The notes under the pieces are model-generated. The model saw only the letters and a program-made list of their open reading frames with translations, had not been told where the DNA came from and searched no databases. From Microbacterium sp. SMR1 (lineage in GTDB: Bacteria > Actinomycetota > Actinomycetes > Actinomycetales > Microbacteriaceae), in NCBI RefSeq assembly GCF_003289625.1, contig NZ_QMBN01000001.1:868001-932000 (forward strand): DNA of 64,000 nt, in the 5' to 3' direction. The position numbers were made by a program, and so were the translations under genes. Within the stretch, counting starts at the first letter, position 1. Each line of letters opens with the position of its first letter. This document shows positions 34,087 through 42,350 of this stretch, one piece after another.

Positions 34087-34485
34087 GTTCGTGCGATCGG
34101 ACGCGGCCGCCCGGCGTGCTCCCGCGAACGAGGGCCAACCGACTACGACGGCCACCATGACCGGCACAGCGAACGTCCAGATCAGCCCGGTGCTCAGCTG
34201 CCCGTCCGGCGGGGCAGGCACGACGACCGAGCCGCCGGGCCCGCGTCCGGAGAAGACGACGGTCGAGACGAGAGCGCCCAGCCCGCAGGCCAGCGCCGTC
34301 CACCGGTCGTCGGTGAGCAGCCGCAGCCCCGCGACGAGGGCGGTCACGCCGGCGACAGCGACGATGAGCCCCACCGGCAGCACACCCCAGGAGTACGCCT
34401 GGGTGATCGTCCCCGCGACACCGTAGACGGCTCCCGCGATCGCGGCGACGAGCCACCCGGCGAAGCGGGTCCAGGTCTGATTCAC
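34084..34485 (-). CDS. Small four-helix membrane protein (possibly DUF6113)
   Basis: A 133-residue protein with about four transmembrane segments (about 8-27, 33-54, 61-80 and 103-121), a Gly/Pro-rich loop (GRGPGGSVVVPAPPDG) and a basic C-terminus. It resembles actinobacterial DUF6113 proteins, but the assignment is uncertain and no function is visible. The start is GTG at 34485 with TAGACT 6 nt before it and no Shine-Dalgarno. It lies 9 nt from azlD and 9 nt from fdxA. Confidence 0.7.
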   Translation of the reverse strand: MNQTWTRFAGWLVAAIAGAVYGVAGTITQAYSWGVLPVGLIVAVAGVTALVAGLRLLTDDRWTALACGLGALVSTVVFSGRGPGGSVVVPAPPDGQLSTGLIWTFAVPVMVAVVVGWPSFAGARRAAASDRTN

Positions 34486-34491
34486 CGAGCC

Positions 34492-34497
34492 AGTCTA
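34492..34497 (-). promoter_or_regulatory. -10 hexamer TAGACT overlapping the azlD stop
   Basis: TAGACT, then 6 nt, then GTG at 34485. Its first three bases (34495-34497) are the TAG stop of azlD. It has the same hexamer, spacing and stop overlap as the fdxA site at 34081-34086. Confidence 0.5.
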
Positions 34498-34809
34498 AGC
34501 GGCCCATCCGCCCGCCCGAAGCACCGCCGCCATCAGCGCCGCCCCCGCCACGACCACGAGGAATGGGGCGCGCGCGGCGAGCAGGACGGCGGCCATCGCC
34601 ACGGCAGGCAGGCGCGCGTCCACCACGATCGCGGCGCCCGCGCCGAGCGTCTGCACGACGACCAGCGCGGAGAGCAAAGCGATCGTCAGCTGGTCGATGA
34701 TGCGCTGCGCGCGTTCCCCGTCGAACCATCGCGGCGGAAGGAGGTACCCCAGGGCCTTCAGCGCCACGCAGATGATCGAGGCGACGAGGATGCCGGTCCA
34801 CGGGCTCAT
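34495..34809 (-). CDS. azlD: AzlD family branched-chain amino acid exporter subunit
   Basis: A 104-residue protein with three to four hydrophobic helices, the small subunit that works with AzlC to export branched-chain amino acids or their analogues. The N-terminal WTGILVASIICVALKALGYLLP and central QLTIALLSALVVVQT segments are typical. The start overlaps the azlC stop by 4 bp (ATGA), so the pair is translationally coupled. Confidence 0.88.
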   Translation of the reverse strand: MSPWTGILVASIICVALKALGYLLPPRWFDGERAQRIIDQLTIALLSALVVVQTLGAGAAIVVDARLPAVAMAAVLLAARAPFLVVVAGAALMAAVLRAGGWAA

Positions 34810-35528
34810 CGGGCCTCCCCCGTCGTCTTCGCGTCATCGCCCCGCGACGAACGCCGGCCCGGCATGGCCGCGGCGACCACGATGGCCACGACGCCGGCGA
34901 TGAGGACGGGGATCCCGGGCATCGTGAGGGGCGTCGCGACACCGGCGACGACTCCGGCGGCCACTCCGACGACGACCGCGTCCAGCCGGCGGAGCCGCGG
35001 CCACAGCAGCGCGAGGAAGGCTGCCGCGGCGGCCGCGTCGAGTCCATAAGCCCGGGGGTCGCCGAGGACGTCACCGAGCAGCGCACCGAGGAGTGTGAAG
35101 AGGTTCCATCCGATATAGATGCCCACTCCGGTCACCCAGAAGCCGATGCGGCGTGCGCGGGGGCCCGACTGCGCGAGGGCGACTGCCGTCGACTCGTCGA
35201 TCGTGAACGGGAAGGCGCTCAGCCGCCGCGCGATGCTCCCGCCGACCACCGGCGCCATGCGAAGACCGTATGCCACATTGCGAACGCCCAGGAGCGCTGC
35301 GGAGGCGATGGCCGCGGGCAGCGCCGCCCAGCCACCCGTCGCGACGACACCGACGAAGGCGAACTGCGAGCCGCCCGTGAACATCAGGAGACTGAGCACG
35401 CAGGTCTGCCAGACATCGAGCCCCGCGGCGACCCCGAGCGCGCCGAACGATACGCCGTAGGCGCTCGTCGCGACGGATACGCCGATCCCATCGCGCCACG
35501 CGCGCCGCGTCGCGGCATCCTGCTCCAT
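34806..35528 (-). CDS. azlC: AzlC family branched-chain amino acid exporter subunit
   Basis: Large exporter subunit of 240 residues with about six helices. It has GVSVATSAYGVSFGALGVAAG at the N-terminus, FTGGSQFAFVGVVATGG and GVRNVAYGLRMAP, which are AzlC hallmarks. I chose the ATG at 35528, after which family similarity begins; the frame opens at 35594 without support. TAGCAT lies 7 nt before this ATG. It is divergent from the DUF2200 gene. Confidence 0.9.
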   Translation of the reverse strand: MEQDAATRRAWRDGIGVSVATSAYGVSFGALGVAAGLDVWQTCVLSLLMFTGGSQFAFVGVVATGGWAALPAAIASAALLGVRNVAYGLRMAPVVGGSIARRLSAFPFTIDESTAVALAQSGPRARRIGFWVTGVGIYIGWNLFTLLGALLGDVLGDPRAYGLDAAAAAAFLALLWPRLRRLDAVVVGVAAGVVAGVATPLTMPGIPVLIAGVVAIVVAAAMPGRRSSRGDDAKTTGEAR

Positions 35529-35535
35529 CGCTCCG

Positions 35536-35571
35536 ATGCTATCGACCCGTGCTCGCGACGCCGGATACGCT
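35536..35571. promoter_or_regulatory. Divergent -10 hexamers of azlC and the DUF2200 gene
   Basis: TAGCAT on the minus strand (35536-35541) is 7 nt before the azlC ATG, and TACGCT on the plus strand (35566-35571) is 6 nt before the DUF2200 ATG. Only 24 nt separate them, so the promoter regions overlap. Both are leaderless type. Confidence 0.45.
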
Positions 35572-35577
35572 GACGGC

Positions 35578-35919
35578 ATGAGTCGCGTGTTCACGATGAG
35601 CGTCGCCTCGGTCTACGTCCACTATGTGGCCAAGGCGGAGCGGAAAGGCCGGACGCGCGCCGACGTCGATGAGGTCACCCGATGGCTCACCGGTTTCAGC
35701 CAGACGGAGCTCGATGCCCATCTCGCCGCCGGGACGACGTTCGAGGACTTCTTCGCCGATGCCCGGGTGAATCCCGAGGCCACGAAGATCACCGGTGTCA
35801 TCTGCGGCATTCGCGTCGAGGAGATCGACGATCCCCTGATGCAGCGCATCCGATATCTCGACAAGCTCGTCGACGAAGTCGCCCGCGGCAAGCAGATGTC
35901 GCGCATCCTCCGCCGCTGA
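35578..35919 (+). CDS. DUF2200 family protein
   Basis: A 113-residue soluble protein with SVASVYVHYVAKAERKGRTR near the N-terminus, then WLTGFSQTEL and INPEA-like VNPEATKITGVICGIRVEEI, which identify DUF2200. The biochemical role is unknown. The ATG is supported by the TACGCT hexamer 6 nt upstream. A bidirectional terminator follows. Confidence 0.88.
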   Translation: MSRVFTMSVASVYVHYVAKAERKGRTRADVDEVTRWLTGFSQTELDAHLAAGTTFEDFFADARVNPEATKITGVICGIRVEEIDDPLMQRIRYLDKLVDEVARGKQMSRILRR

Positions 35920-35941
35920 CCGCCCGACGCACCGCGAATGT

Positions 35942-35981
35942 CACGACCCCGGAGGCCGAGGATCGGCGCTCCGGGGTCGTG
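35942..35981. terminator. Bidirectional terminator
   Basis: CACGACCCCGGA (35942-35953) pairs perfectly with TCCGGGGTCGTG (35970-35981): a 12-bp stem with a 16-nt loop between the convergent DUF2200 and typA genes. Confidence 0.8.
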
Positions 35982-36002
35982 GGCAGGCGTCGGGGAGCCG
36001 GA

Positions 36003-37916
36003 TCAGGCGTTGGCGTCCTGGCGCTTCGCGCGCGACGCGGCGCGGCCGCGCTCGGTCGCATCCAGCACGACCTTGCGGATGCGCACCTTCTCGGGGGTGA
36101 CCTCGACGCATTCGTCGTCGCGCGCGAACTCGAGCGACTCCTCCAGAGTCAGCACGCGCGGGGGCGTCATCGACTCGAAGGAGTCCGAGGTCGACGAACG
36201 CATGTTCGTGAGCTTCTTCTCCTTCGTGATGTTGACGTCCATGTCGTCGGCGCGCGAATTCTCGCCGATGACCATGCCCTCGTAGACCTCTTCGGTGGGC
36301 TGGACGAAGAAGCTCATGCGCTCCTGGAGGGCGATCATCGCGAAGGGAGTGACGACGCCGGAGCGGTCGGCGACGATCGAGCCGTTCTGACGGGTCGAGA
36401 TCGCGCCCGCCCACTCGTCATAGCCGTGCGAGATCGCATTCGCGATACCGGTGCCGCGCGTGATCGTGAGGAACTCGCTGCGGAACCCGATCAGACCACG
36501 CGACGGAACGACGAACTCCATGCGGACCCAGCCGGTGCCGTGGTTCGTCATCGTGTCCATCCGACCCTTGCGAGCTGCCATCAGCTGCGTGATCGCGCCG
36601 AGGTGCTCCTCGGGGGCGTCGATGGTCAGGTGCTCGAACGGCTCGGTGAGCTTGCCGTTCTCGTCGCGGCGCGTTACGACCTGCGGCTTGCCGACGGTCA
36701 GTTCGAAGCCTTCGCGGCGCATGTTCTCGACGAGGATCGCCAGCGCGAGCTCGCCTCGACCCTGCACCTCCCATGCGTCGGGGCGTCCGATGTCGACGAC
36801 CTTGAGCGAGACGTTGCCGATGAGCTCGCGGTCGAGCCGATCCTTGACCATGCGCGCGGTGAGCTTGTGACCCTTGACCTTGCCCATCAGCGGCGAGGTG
36901 TTCGTGCCGATCGTCATCGAGATGGCCGGGTCGTCGACGGTGATCGCCGGGAGCGGCCGGACGTCCTCGGGATCGGCGATGGTCTCACCGATCGTGATGT
37001 CCTCGATACCCGCGATCGCGACGATGTCGCCCGGGCCGGCGGACTCGGCCGGGAAACGATCCAGGGCCTTCGTCTTGAGGAGCTCGGTGATACGCGCGTT
37101 CGAGTGAGAACCGTCGTGGCGGACCCACGCGACGGTCTGGCCCTTCTTGAGGGTGCCGTTGAAGACGCGGAGCAGGGCGAGGCGTCCGAGGAACGGGCTC
37201 GAGTCGAGGTTGGTCACCCAGGCCTGCAGCGGCGCCTCGTCGTCGTAGGACGGCGCCGGCACGTGCTCGAGGATCGCCTCGAAGAGCGGCTCGAGGTCTT
37301 CGTTGTCGGGGAGCTCGCCGTTGTCGGGACGGTTGCGCGACGCCGCGCCCGCGCGGCCCGAGGCGTACACGACGGGCACGTCGAGCAGCGCGTCGACGTC
37401 GAGGTCGGGCACGTCGTCGACGAGGTCGCCGGCGAGACCCAGCAGCAGGTCGTGGGCCTCCTCCTCGACCTCCGCGATGCGGGCGTCGGGGCGGTCGGTC
37501 TTGTTGACGAGCAGGATGACGGGGAGCTTGGCCTCGAGCGCCTTGCGCAGCACGAAGCGAGTCTGCGGCAGCGGACCCTCCGACGCGTCGACGAGCAGCA
37601 CGACACCATCGACCATCGACAGGCCGCGCTCGACCTCTCCGCCGAAGTCGGCGTGACCCGGGGTGTCGATGACGTTGATCGTCACGGGCACGTCGGTGTG
37701 GACGCCGTTGTAGGTGATCGCCGTGTTCTTGGCGAGGATCGTGATGCCCTTCTCGCGCTCGAGATCGTTCGAGTCCATGGCACGTTCCTCGACGTGCGCG
37801 TGGTCGCCGAACGAGCCGGTCTGGCGGAGCATGGCATCGACGAGCGTCGTCTTGCCGTGGTCGACGTGCGCGACGATCGCGACGTTGCGGAGGTCAGGAC
37901 GAAGGGCATGCGCCAT
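36003..37916 (-). CDS. typA: Translational GTPase TypA/BipA
   Basis: Ribosome-binding GTPase involved in 50S assembly and stress adaptation. The protein has 637 residues with G1 AHVDHGKTT (16-24), the G2 region EREKGITI, G3 DTPGHADF, G4 NKTDRPDA and G5 YASGRAG. The EF-G-like domains include [20 protein letters not shown], and the BipA C-terminal domain has [15 protein letters not shown] and GEHPEE-like [20 protein letters not shown]. It is a single gene with its own upstream region and a terminator on each side. Confidence 0.96.
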   Translation of the reverse strand: MAHALRPDLRNVAIVAHVDHGKTTLVDAMLRQTGSFGDHAHVEERAMDSNDLEREKGITILAKNTAITYNGVHTDVPVTINVIDTPGHADFGGEVERGLSMVDGVVLLVDASEGPLPQTRFVLRKALEAKLPVILLVNKTDRPDARIAEVEEEAHDLLLGLAGDLVDDVPDLDVDALLDVPVVYASGRAGAASRNRPDNGELPDNEDLEPLFEAILEHVPAPSYDDEAPLQAWVTNLDSSPFLGRLALLRVFNGTLKKGQTVAWVRHDGSHSNARITELLKTKALDRFPAESAGPGDIVAIAGIEDITIGETIADPEDVRPLPAITVDDPAISMTIGTNTSPLMGKVKGHKLTARMVKDRLDRELIGNVSLKVVDIGRPDAWEVQGRGELALAILVENMRREGFELTVGKPQVVTRRDENGKLTEPFEHLTIDAPEEHLGAITQLMAARKGRMDTMTNHGTGWVRMEFVVPSRGLIGFRSEFLTITRGTGIANAISHGYDEWAGAISTRQNGSIVADRSGVVTPFAMIALQERMSFFVQPTEEVYEGMVIGENSRADDMDVNITKEKKLTNMRSSTSDSFESMTPPRVLTLEESLEFARDDECVEVTPEKVRIRKVVLDATERGRAASRAKRQDANA

Positions 37917-37972
37917 GAAGGGGGTCCTCAGGATGAAGGGAAAACGCCGGGATGCCGACGGGACAGTTTAAC

Positions 37973-38004
37973 GCAGGCGCCCTGCGAGTTCGCGGGGCGC
38001 CTGC
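37973..38004 (-). terminator. Terminator behind the first peptide ABC operon
   Basis: GCAGGCGCCC (37973-37982) pairs with GGGCGCCTGC (37995-38004), a 10-bp stem. On the minus strand it is followed by GTTAAACT, a short T/A patch, before the typA leader. Confidence 0.7.
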
Positions 38005-38025
38005 GAGAAGGTCGGAGTCCGGCCC

Positions 38026-39681
38026 TCAGGACGCGTCGAGAGCGGCCCGGCGTTCCTCGCGGCGCCGGCGCTGCTCGATGGGATCCGGGACCGGCGAGGC
38101 TGCCAGCAGTTCCCGGGTGTACGACTCGCGGGGCTGCAGCAGCACCTGCGACGTCGGCCCCTGCTCGACCGTTCGCCCCGACTTGAGCACGAGGATCTGG
38201 TCCGACAGCTGGTCGACCACGGCGAGGTCGTGGCTGACGAGGATGCAGGCGAACGAGTACGTCTCCTGCAGTTCCTTCAGCATGTCGAGCACCGCGGCCT
38301 GGACCGACACGTCCAGCGCCGACGTCGGCTCGTCGGCGACGAAGAGCTTCGGCCGCAGCGTGAGAGCCCGCGCGATCGAGACGCGCTGACGCTGACCGCC
38401 GGACAGCTCGTGCGGGTAGCGCTCGAGCACGTCGCGCGGCAGCCGCACGGCGTCGAGCAGCTCGCGGGCCCGGTCGAGCCGCTCCGCCTTGGTGCCGACA
38501 CGGTGGATGGCCATCGGCTCGATGATGCAGTCGCCGATCGGGAACCGCGGGTCGAGGGATGCCGCGGGGTCCTGGAAGACGACGCCGATGTCGCGCCGTA
38601 CGTTCTTCGCCTTGCGCCCGCGCAGTTTCGCGAGGTCCCGTCCGCCGAGACTCAGCGTCCCGTCCGCGACCGGCATCAGCCCGAGCACGGCGCGCGCAAT
38701 CGTCGACTTGCCCGAACCGGACTCGCCGACGATGCCGAGCACCTCGCCGGCGGCGAGGTCGAACGAGACGTCCTCGACGGCGCGGAACGTCTTGCCGCGC
38801 CCGGCGTACTCGAGGACGAGTCCGTTCGCCTCCAGCACCACGTCGCGCGTGGCGCCGCCTGCAGCTCGTGAGGTGAGCTCGGGGTCGAGGCGGGGAACGG
38901 CGGCGAGCAGCTTCTTCGTGTAGGGATGCTGGGGCCGGGTGAGCACGTCCTCCACGTCGCCCACCTCGACCAGGTCACCGCGGTACATCACAGCGACGCG
39001 ATCGGCGATGTCGGCGACGACGCCCATGTTGTGCGTGATCAGAAGGATGCCCGCATCACGGTGGTCCTTCAGGCGCCGCAGCAGATCGAGGATCTCCGCC
39101 TGGACCGTAACGTCGAGGGCGGTGGTCGGCTCGTCCGCGATGATGACCTTCGGATCCAGCGCGATCGCCATCGCGATGACGATGCGCTGACGCTGACCAC
39201 CCGAGAACTGATGCGGGTACTGCTTGATGCGCCGCTCCGGCTCGGGGATGCCGACGTCACGCAACAGGCCGATCGATCGGTCCCGCGCGTCTTCGCCGTA
39301 GGCGACGTCGTGAAGCTCGAAGATCTCGGTGAGCTGACGCTCGATCGTGAGCACCGGGTTGAGCGCCGTCATCGGCTCCTGGAAGATCATCGCGATCTCG
39401 CTGGCGCGGAGCTTGCGCATGCGCTCGTTCGGAAGCCCGATCACCTCGGTCTCGCCGACGGTGATGGATCCGCGGGTGATGGCGTTCTCGGCGAGGAGGC
39501 CCATCGCGGCGAGAGAGGTCACCGACTTGCCGGAGCCCGACTCGCCGACTACCGCGACGACCTCGCCCGGGCGCACCTCGAGCGAGATGCCCTTGACGGC
39601 GTTGACGTCGCCCGAGCCGGTGAGGAACGTGACGGAAAGGTCGGTGAACTTCAGTGCGGTACGCGTGGCTGTGACGCTCAT
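38026..39681 (-). CDS. Oligopeptide ABC importer, fused double ATPase (system 1)
   Basis: A 551-residue fusion of the DppD-like and DppF-like ATPases. The first Walker A GESGSGKS is near 46-53 and the second near 330. Both halves carry an LSGGQ-type signature (SGGQRQR) and Walker B (ADEPTTALD, ADEPTSALD). Each half ends in the OppD/F-type peptide-transporter extension (RPQHPYTKKLLAAVP). It energises the DppB/C pair encoded just upstream. The ATG at 39681 follows AGGAGGA and overlaps the permease stop by 4 bp. It is the last gene of the operon. Confidence 0.93.
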   Translation of the reverse strand: MSVTATRTALKFTDLSVTFLTGSGDVNAVKGISLEVRPGEVVAVVGESGSGKSVTSLAAMGLLAENAITRGSITVGETEVIGLPNERMRKLRASEIAMIFQEPMTALNPVLTIERQLTEIFELHDVAYGEDARDRSIGLLRDVGIPEPERRIKQYPHQFSGGQRQRIVIAMAIALDPKVIIADEPTTALDVTVQAEILDLLRRLKDHRDAGILLITHNMGVVADIADRVAVMYRGDLVEVGDVEDVLTRPQHPYTKKLLAAVPRLDPELTSRAAGGATRDVVLEANGLVLEYAGRGKTFRAVEDVSFDLAAGEVLGIVGESGSGKSTIARAVLGLMPVADGTLSLGGRDLAKLRGRKAKNVRRDIGVVFQDPAASLDPRFPIGDCIIEPMAIHRVGTKAERLDRARELLDAVRLPRDVLERYPHELSGGQRQRVSIARALTLRPKLFVADEPTSALDVSVQAAVLDMLKELQETYSFACILVSHDLAVVDQLSDQILVLKSGRTVEQGPTSQVLLQPRESYTRELLAASPVPDPIEQRRRREERRAALDAS

Positions 39682-40721
39682 GCGCGGTTCCTCCTCTTGA
39701 TCTCCCGACGCACGCTGCGCGACTGGCGCGGGTCGTACGCGTCGCGGATGCCGTCGCCCAGGAAATTGATGGACAGGGCGATCGCGAGGATCATCATGCC
39801 CGGCCACCAGAACAGCCAGGGCCTGCTGGTGAAGCTGCCCTGATACTGGTTGATCAGCAGGCCCAAGGAAGTCTCGGGCGGTTGGACGCCGAAGTTCAGG
39901 TACGAGAGCGAACTCTCCAGGAGGATCGCCCCCGCGATCGCGAACGTCGCGTTCACGGCGATGACACCGATGACGTTGGGGATGAGGTGACGGAAGATGA
40001 TGCGCGCCCCCCCGGCGCCGGACGCCCGCGCCGCGAGGACGAAGTCCCGCTCACGGAGCGACAGCACCTCACCGCGCACGAGGCGCGCAAGGCCGGTCCA
40101 CGTCAGGAGCGACAGCATGAACGCCAGAATGATCGGGTTCTTGCCGAGGTTGCCGGCGATCTGACCCACGACGGCCGCGAGGGCCAGGAGGGGGATCACG
40201 ATGAACAGATCGGTGATGCGCATCAGCACCGAGTCGACCCAGCCGCGGTAGTAGCCCGCCACGGCGCCGATGATGGTGCCGATCACCGTCGACGAGATAC
40301 CGAGCACGAGACCCAGCAGGATGGAACGCTGCGTGCCCATCATCGTCAGGGCGAAGAAGTCCTTGCCGGTGTTCTCCTGGCCGAACGGGTGCTCGCCGAA
40401 GCGGATGCCGTCGCCCCCGAGCCATTCAGGGATGAGGCTCAGCGTCGGCACGCCGCCGTTGACGACGTCACCCGCTGCGCGATAATCGTGCGGCCACCAC
40501 CCCGGTATGCCTGCGAAACCGACGGACGTGAAGCTCAGCAGGGTGAGGAAGATGAGCACGACCGCCGAGATCGTCGCTGCACGGTGGCGCAGAAAGCGCC
40601 CCCACACGATCCGGGCCTGCGAGCGAGGCGCCGCGGTGCTCTTGGCGAGGGCTGCGTCCTCGGCCTCGGCGACCGAGAGCACCGACGTCGTGGTCGGGAC
40701 GTTGTCGTTCGGGTTCGTCAT
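39678..40721 (-). CDS. Oligopeptide ABC importer permease, DppC type (system 1)
   Basis: A 347-residue inner permease with about six helices: an N-terminal cytoplasmic extension of about 40 residues, a helix at about 42-64, then the binding-protein-dependent transport domain with the EAA-like loop ARASGAGGARIIFRHLIPN. It has DppC family markers (GTQRSILLGLVLGI, ITDLFIVIPLLALA). The ATG at 40721 overlaps the DppB stop (ATGA). Longer readings to 42014 are an artefact of the GC-rich frame inside DppB. Confidence 0.93.
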   Translation of the reverse strand: MTNPNDNVPTTTSVLSVAEAEDAALAKSTAAPRSQARIVWGRFLRHRAATISAVVLIFLTLLSFTSVGFAGIPGWWPHDYRAAGDVVNGGVPTLSLIPEWLGGDGIRFGEHPFGQENTGKDFFALTMMGTQRSILLGLVLGISSTVIGTIIGAVAGYYRGWVDSVLMRITDLFIVIPLLALAAVVGQIAGNLGKNPIILAFMLSLLTWTGLARLVRGEVLSLRERDFVLAARASGAGGARIIFRHLIPNVIGVIAVNATFAIAGAILLESSLSYLNFGVQPPETSLGLLINQYQGSFTSRPWLFWWPGMMILAIALSINFLGDGIRDAYDPRQSRSVRREIKRRNRA

Positions 40722-42238
40722 ACTCGGATCCTCGGGTCGATGACGGCGTAGAAGATGTCCGCCAGCATGTTGAAGACGATCGCGGCCAGGCCGGTCACGA
40801 GGAAGAAGGCCATGACCGGGTTCGGGTCCACCTGTGCAAGACCGGTCGAGAACAGATCGCCCATTCCCTTCCATCCGAAGACGCGCTCGGTGATGACCGC
40901 GCCGCCGATGAGGCCCGCGAAGTCGAAGGCCGCGATGGTGGCGATCGGGATGAGGGCGTTGCGGAAGGCATGGCGGAAGATGACCAGCCGCTCGGGAACG
41001 CCCTTCGCCCGCGCCGTGCGGATGAAGTCCTGGTTGCCCACCTCGAGCATCGACGTCCGCGTATAGCGGCTGTACGACGCCAACGAGATCACGGTCAGCA
41101 GCAGCGTCGGCAGCAGCATCTGCGTGCCGATGTCGAGGAAGGTCTGCCAGAACGTCCCGTCGAAGTTCGGCGTCTGCGCGCCGATCGTGGAGATGGGACG
41201 CGGCTTGCGCTGCAGGAAGGACGGCCACACGCGGAAGAGCGAGTCCACGACCGTCAGAAGGGCACCGCCGAAGATCGTCACGAACGCCACGACCGTCGCC
41301 GGCCCGCGGAAGCGTCCGCCGAAGAACCGCCCGATGAGGAACGGCACGATCATCGCCAGCAGCGCACCGCCGGCGAGCACGCCCCAGTTCATGTAGTAGA
41401 TGAACACGTTCGTCAGCGCCAGGTGCATGACGACCACGAGTCCCGCACTGGCCAGACCGATGACGAGCACCCGCCGGTTGTGCAGCCCCACGGACGCCAC
41501 TGTCGCGCTGAGCGCGAGGAGGACCGTGAGCACGGCCACGCCGACGATGGTGAGTCGCGGCTCGCGGAACGCGTTCGTCGCGAGCATGAGGGGCAGCGCT
41601 GCCCCCAGGACCGCGGCGGTGACGGCGAAGGTGACCGCCCGTCGCTTCAGCGAGCCGCCGCCGAGCACCTGCACGACGAACCCGATGACGACGGCGATCA
41701 CGATGATCTGTATCGGCGTCAGCTCCGGATCGCGGATCCAATCGTTGTACCCGATCGCGAGGTACTCCTTGAAGAGCACCGCGGCCCAGAAGACCGGCAG
41801 CGAGAAGAACAGGAACGTGAGGAACGTCACGGCGTAGTCCAGGCCCGAATACTGCCGGATGGCGGTGATGATGCCGATCGCGATACCGATGATCAGTGCC
41901 AGGACCGTGGCGAGCAGGACGAGCCTCAGCGTCGAGGCCGCCGCTTGCCCGACGAGCGTCGACACTTCGACGCCCTGTCGGGTGAGGCCGAGATCGCACT
42001 GGCCGATCAGACACTTGCTCGCACCCAAGAGCCAGGTGAGGTAGCGCTGGAACCAGGGCTGGTCGAGGTTCATGTATTCGATACGCCGAGCGATCAACTG
42101 CTCGCGGTTGTCCGCGTTACTCTCTCGCAGGTCGGCGAGCGGATCGCCGGAGTTGATCGTCAGGACGTACATCAAGAGGGATGCGGCGAGCATGATGCCC
42201 ACCGCTGCCGCCAGACGGCGGATGATGAATTTCAGCAC
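40718..42238 (-). CDS. Oligopeptide ABC importer permease, long DppB type (system 1)
   Basis: A 506-residue permease, about 180 residues longer than ordinary DppB proteins (about 310-340). The N-terminal helix and periplasmic loop (about 1-85) and the C-terminal EAA-like loop ARAKGVPERLVIFRHAFRN are standard. Between them (about 185-355) is an insert with roughly five extra hydrophobic segments, starting near GGSLKRRAVTFAVTAAVLGA and ending before IGAQTPNFDGTFWQTF. The frame is continuous and hydrophobic throughout, so this is not a frameshift. GTG start at 42238. The role of the insert is unknown. Confidence 0.9.
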   Translation of the reverse strand: MLKFIIRRLAAAVGIMLAASLLMYVLTINSGDPLADLRESNADNREQLIARRIEYMNLDQPWFQRYLTWLLGASKCLIGQCDLGLTRQGVEVSTLVGQAAASTLRLVLLATVLALIIGIAIGIITAIRQYSGLDYAVTFLTFLFFSLPVFWAAVLFKEYLAIGYNDWIRDPELTPIQIIVIAVVIGFVVQVLGGGSLKRRAVTFAVTAAVLGAALPLMLATNAFREPRLTIVGVAVLTVLLALSATVASVGLHNRRVLVIGLASAGLVVVMHLALTNVFIYYMNWGVLAGGALLAMIVPFLIGRFFGGRFRGPATVVAFVTIFGGALLTVVDSLFRVWPSFLQRKPRPISTIGAQTPNFDGTFWQTFLDIGTQMLLPTLLLTVISLASYSRYTRTSMLEVGNQDFIRTARAKGVPERLVIFRHAFRNALIPIATIAAFDFAGLIGGAVITERVFGWKGMGDLFSTGLAQVDPNPVMAFFLVTGLAAIVFNMLADIFYAVIDPRIRV

Positions 42239-42265
42239 GGAAGTCGAGGTCCCTTGGTCGTACGC

Positions 42266-42325
42266 GGGGCACACATGTGCCCCTCACGGGAGTGTGGGCC
42301 GTCACCGCAGCGACGGCCCACACTC
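42266..42325 (-). promoter_or_regulatory. Two hairpins between binding-protein and permease genes (system 1)
   Basis: GAGTGTGGGCCGTC (42290-42303) pairs with GACGGCCCACACTC (42312-42325), a perfect 14-bp stem just after the binding-protein gene. GGGGCAC (42266-42272) pairs with GTGCCCC (42277-42283) in the same gap. No T-run follows the long stem. I read it as a 3'-end stabiliser or partial terminator that keeps binding protein in excess over permease. Confidence 0.6.
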
Positions 42326-42350
42326 TGGTCGTGTCAGAGACAGAATACGT

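Noticed and set aside
35682..38186. An 834-residue plus-strand open frame opposite typA
   Set aside because: It runs through DUF2200 in another frame, a terminator and the antisense of TypA, so it cannot be a real gene.
40722..42014. Apparent 431-residue N-terminal extension of the system 1 DppC permease
   Set aside because: It lies inside the DppB gene in another frame and reads as Arg/His/Gly-rich nonsense. The ATG at 40721 with its ATGA overlap is the real start.
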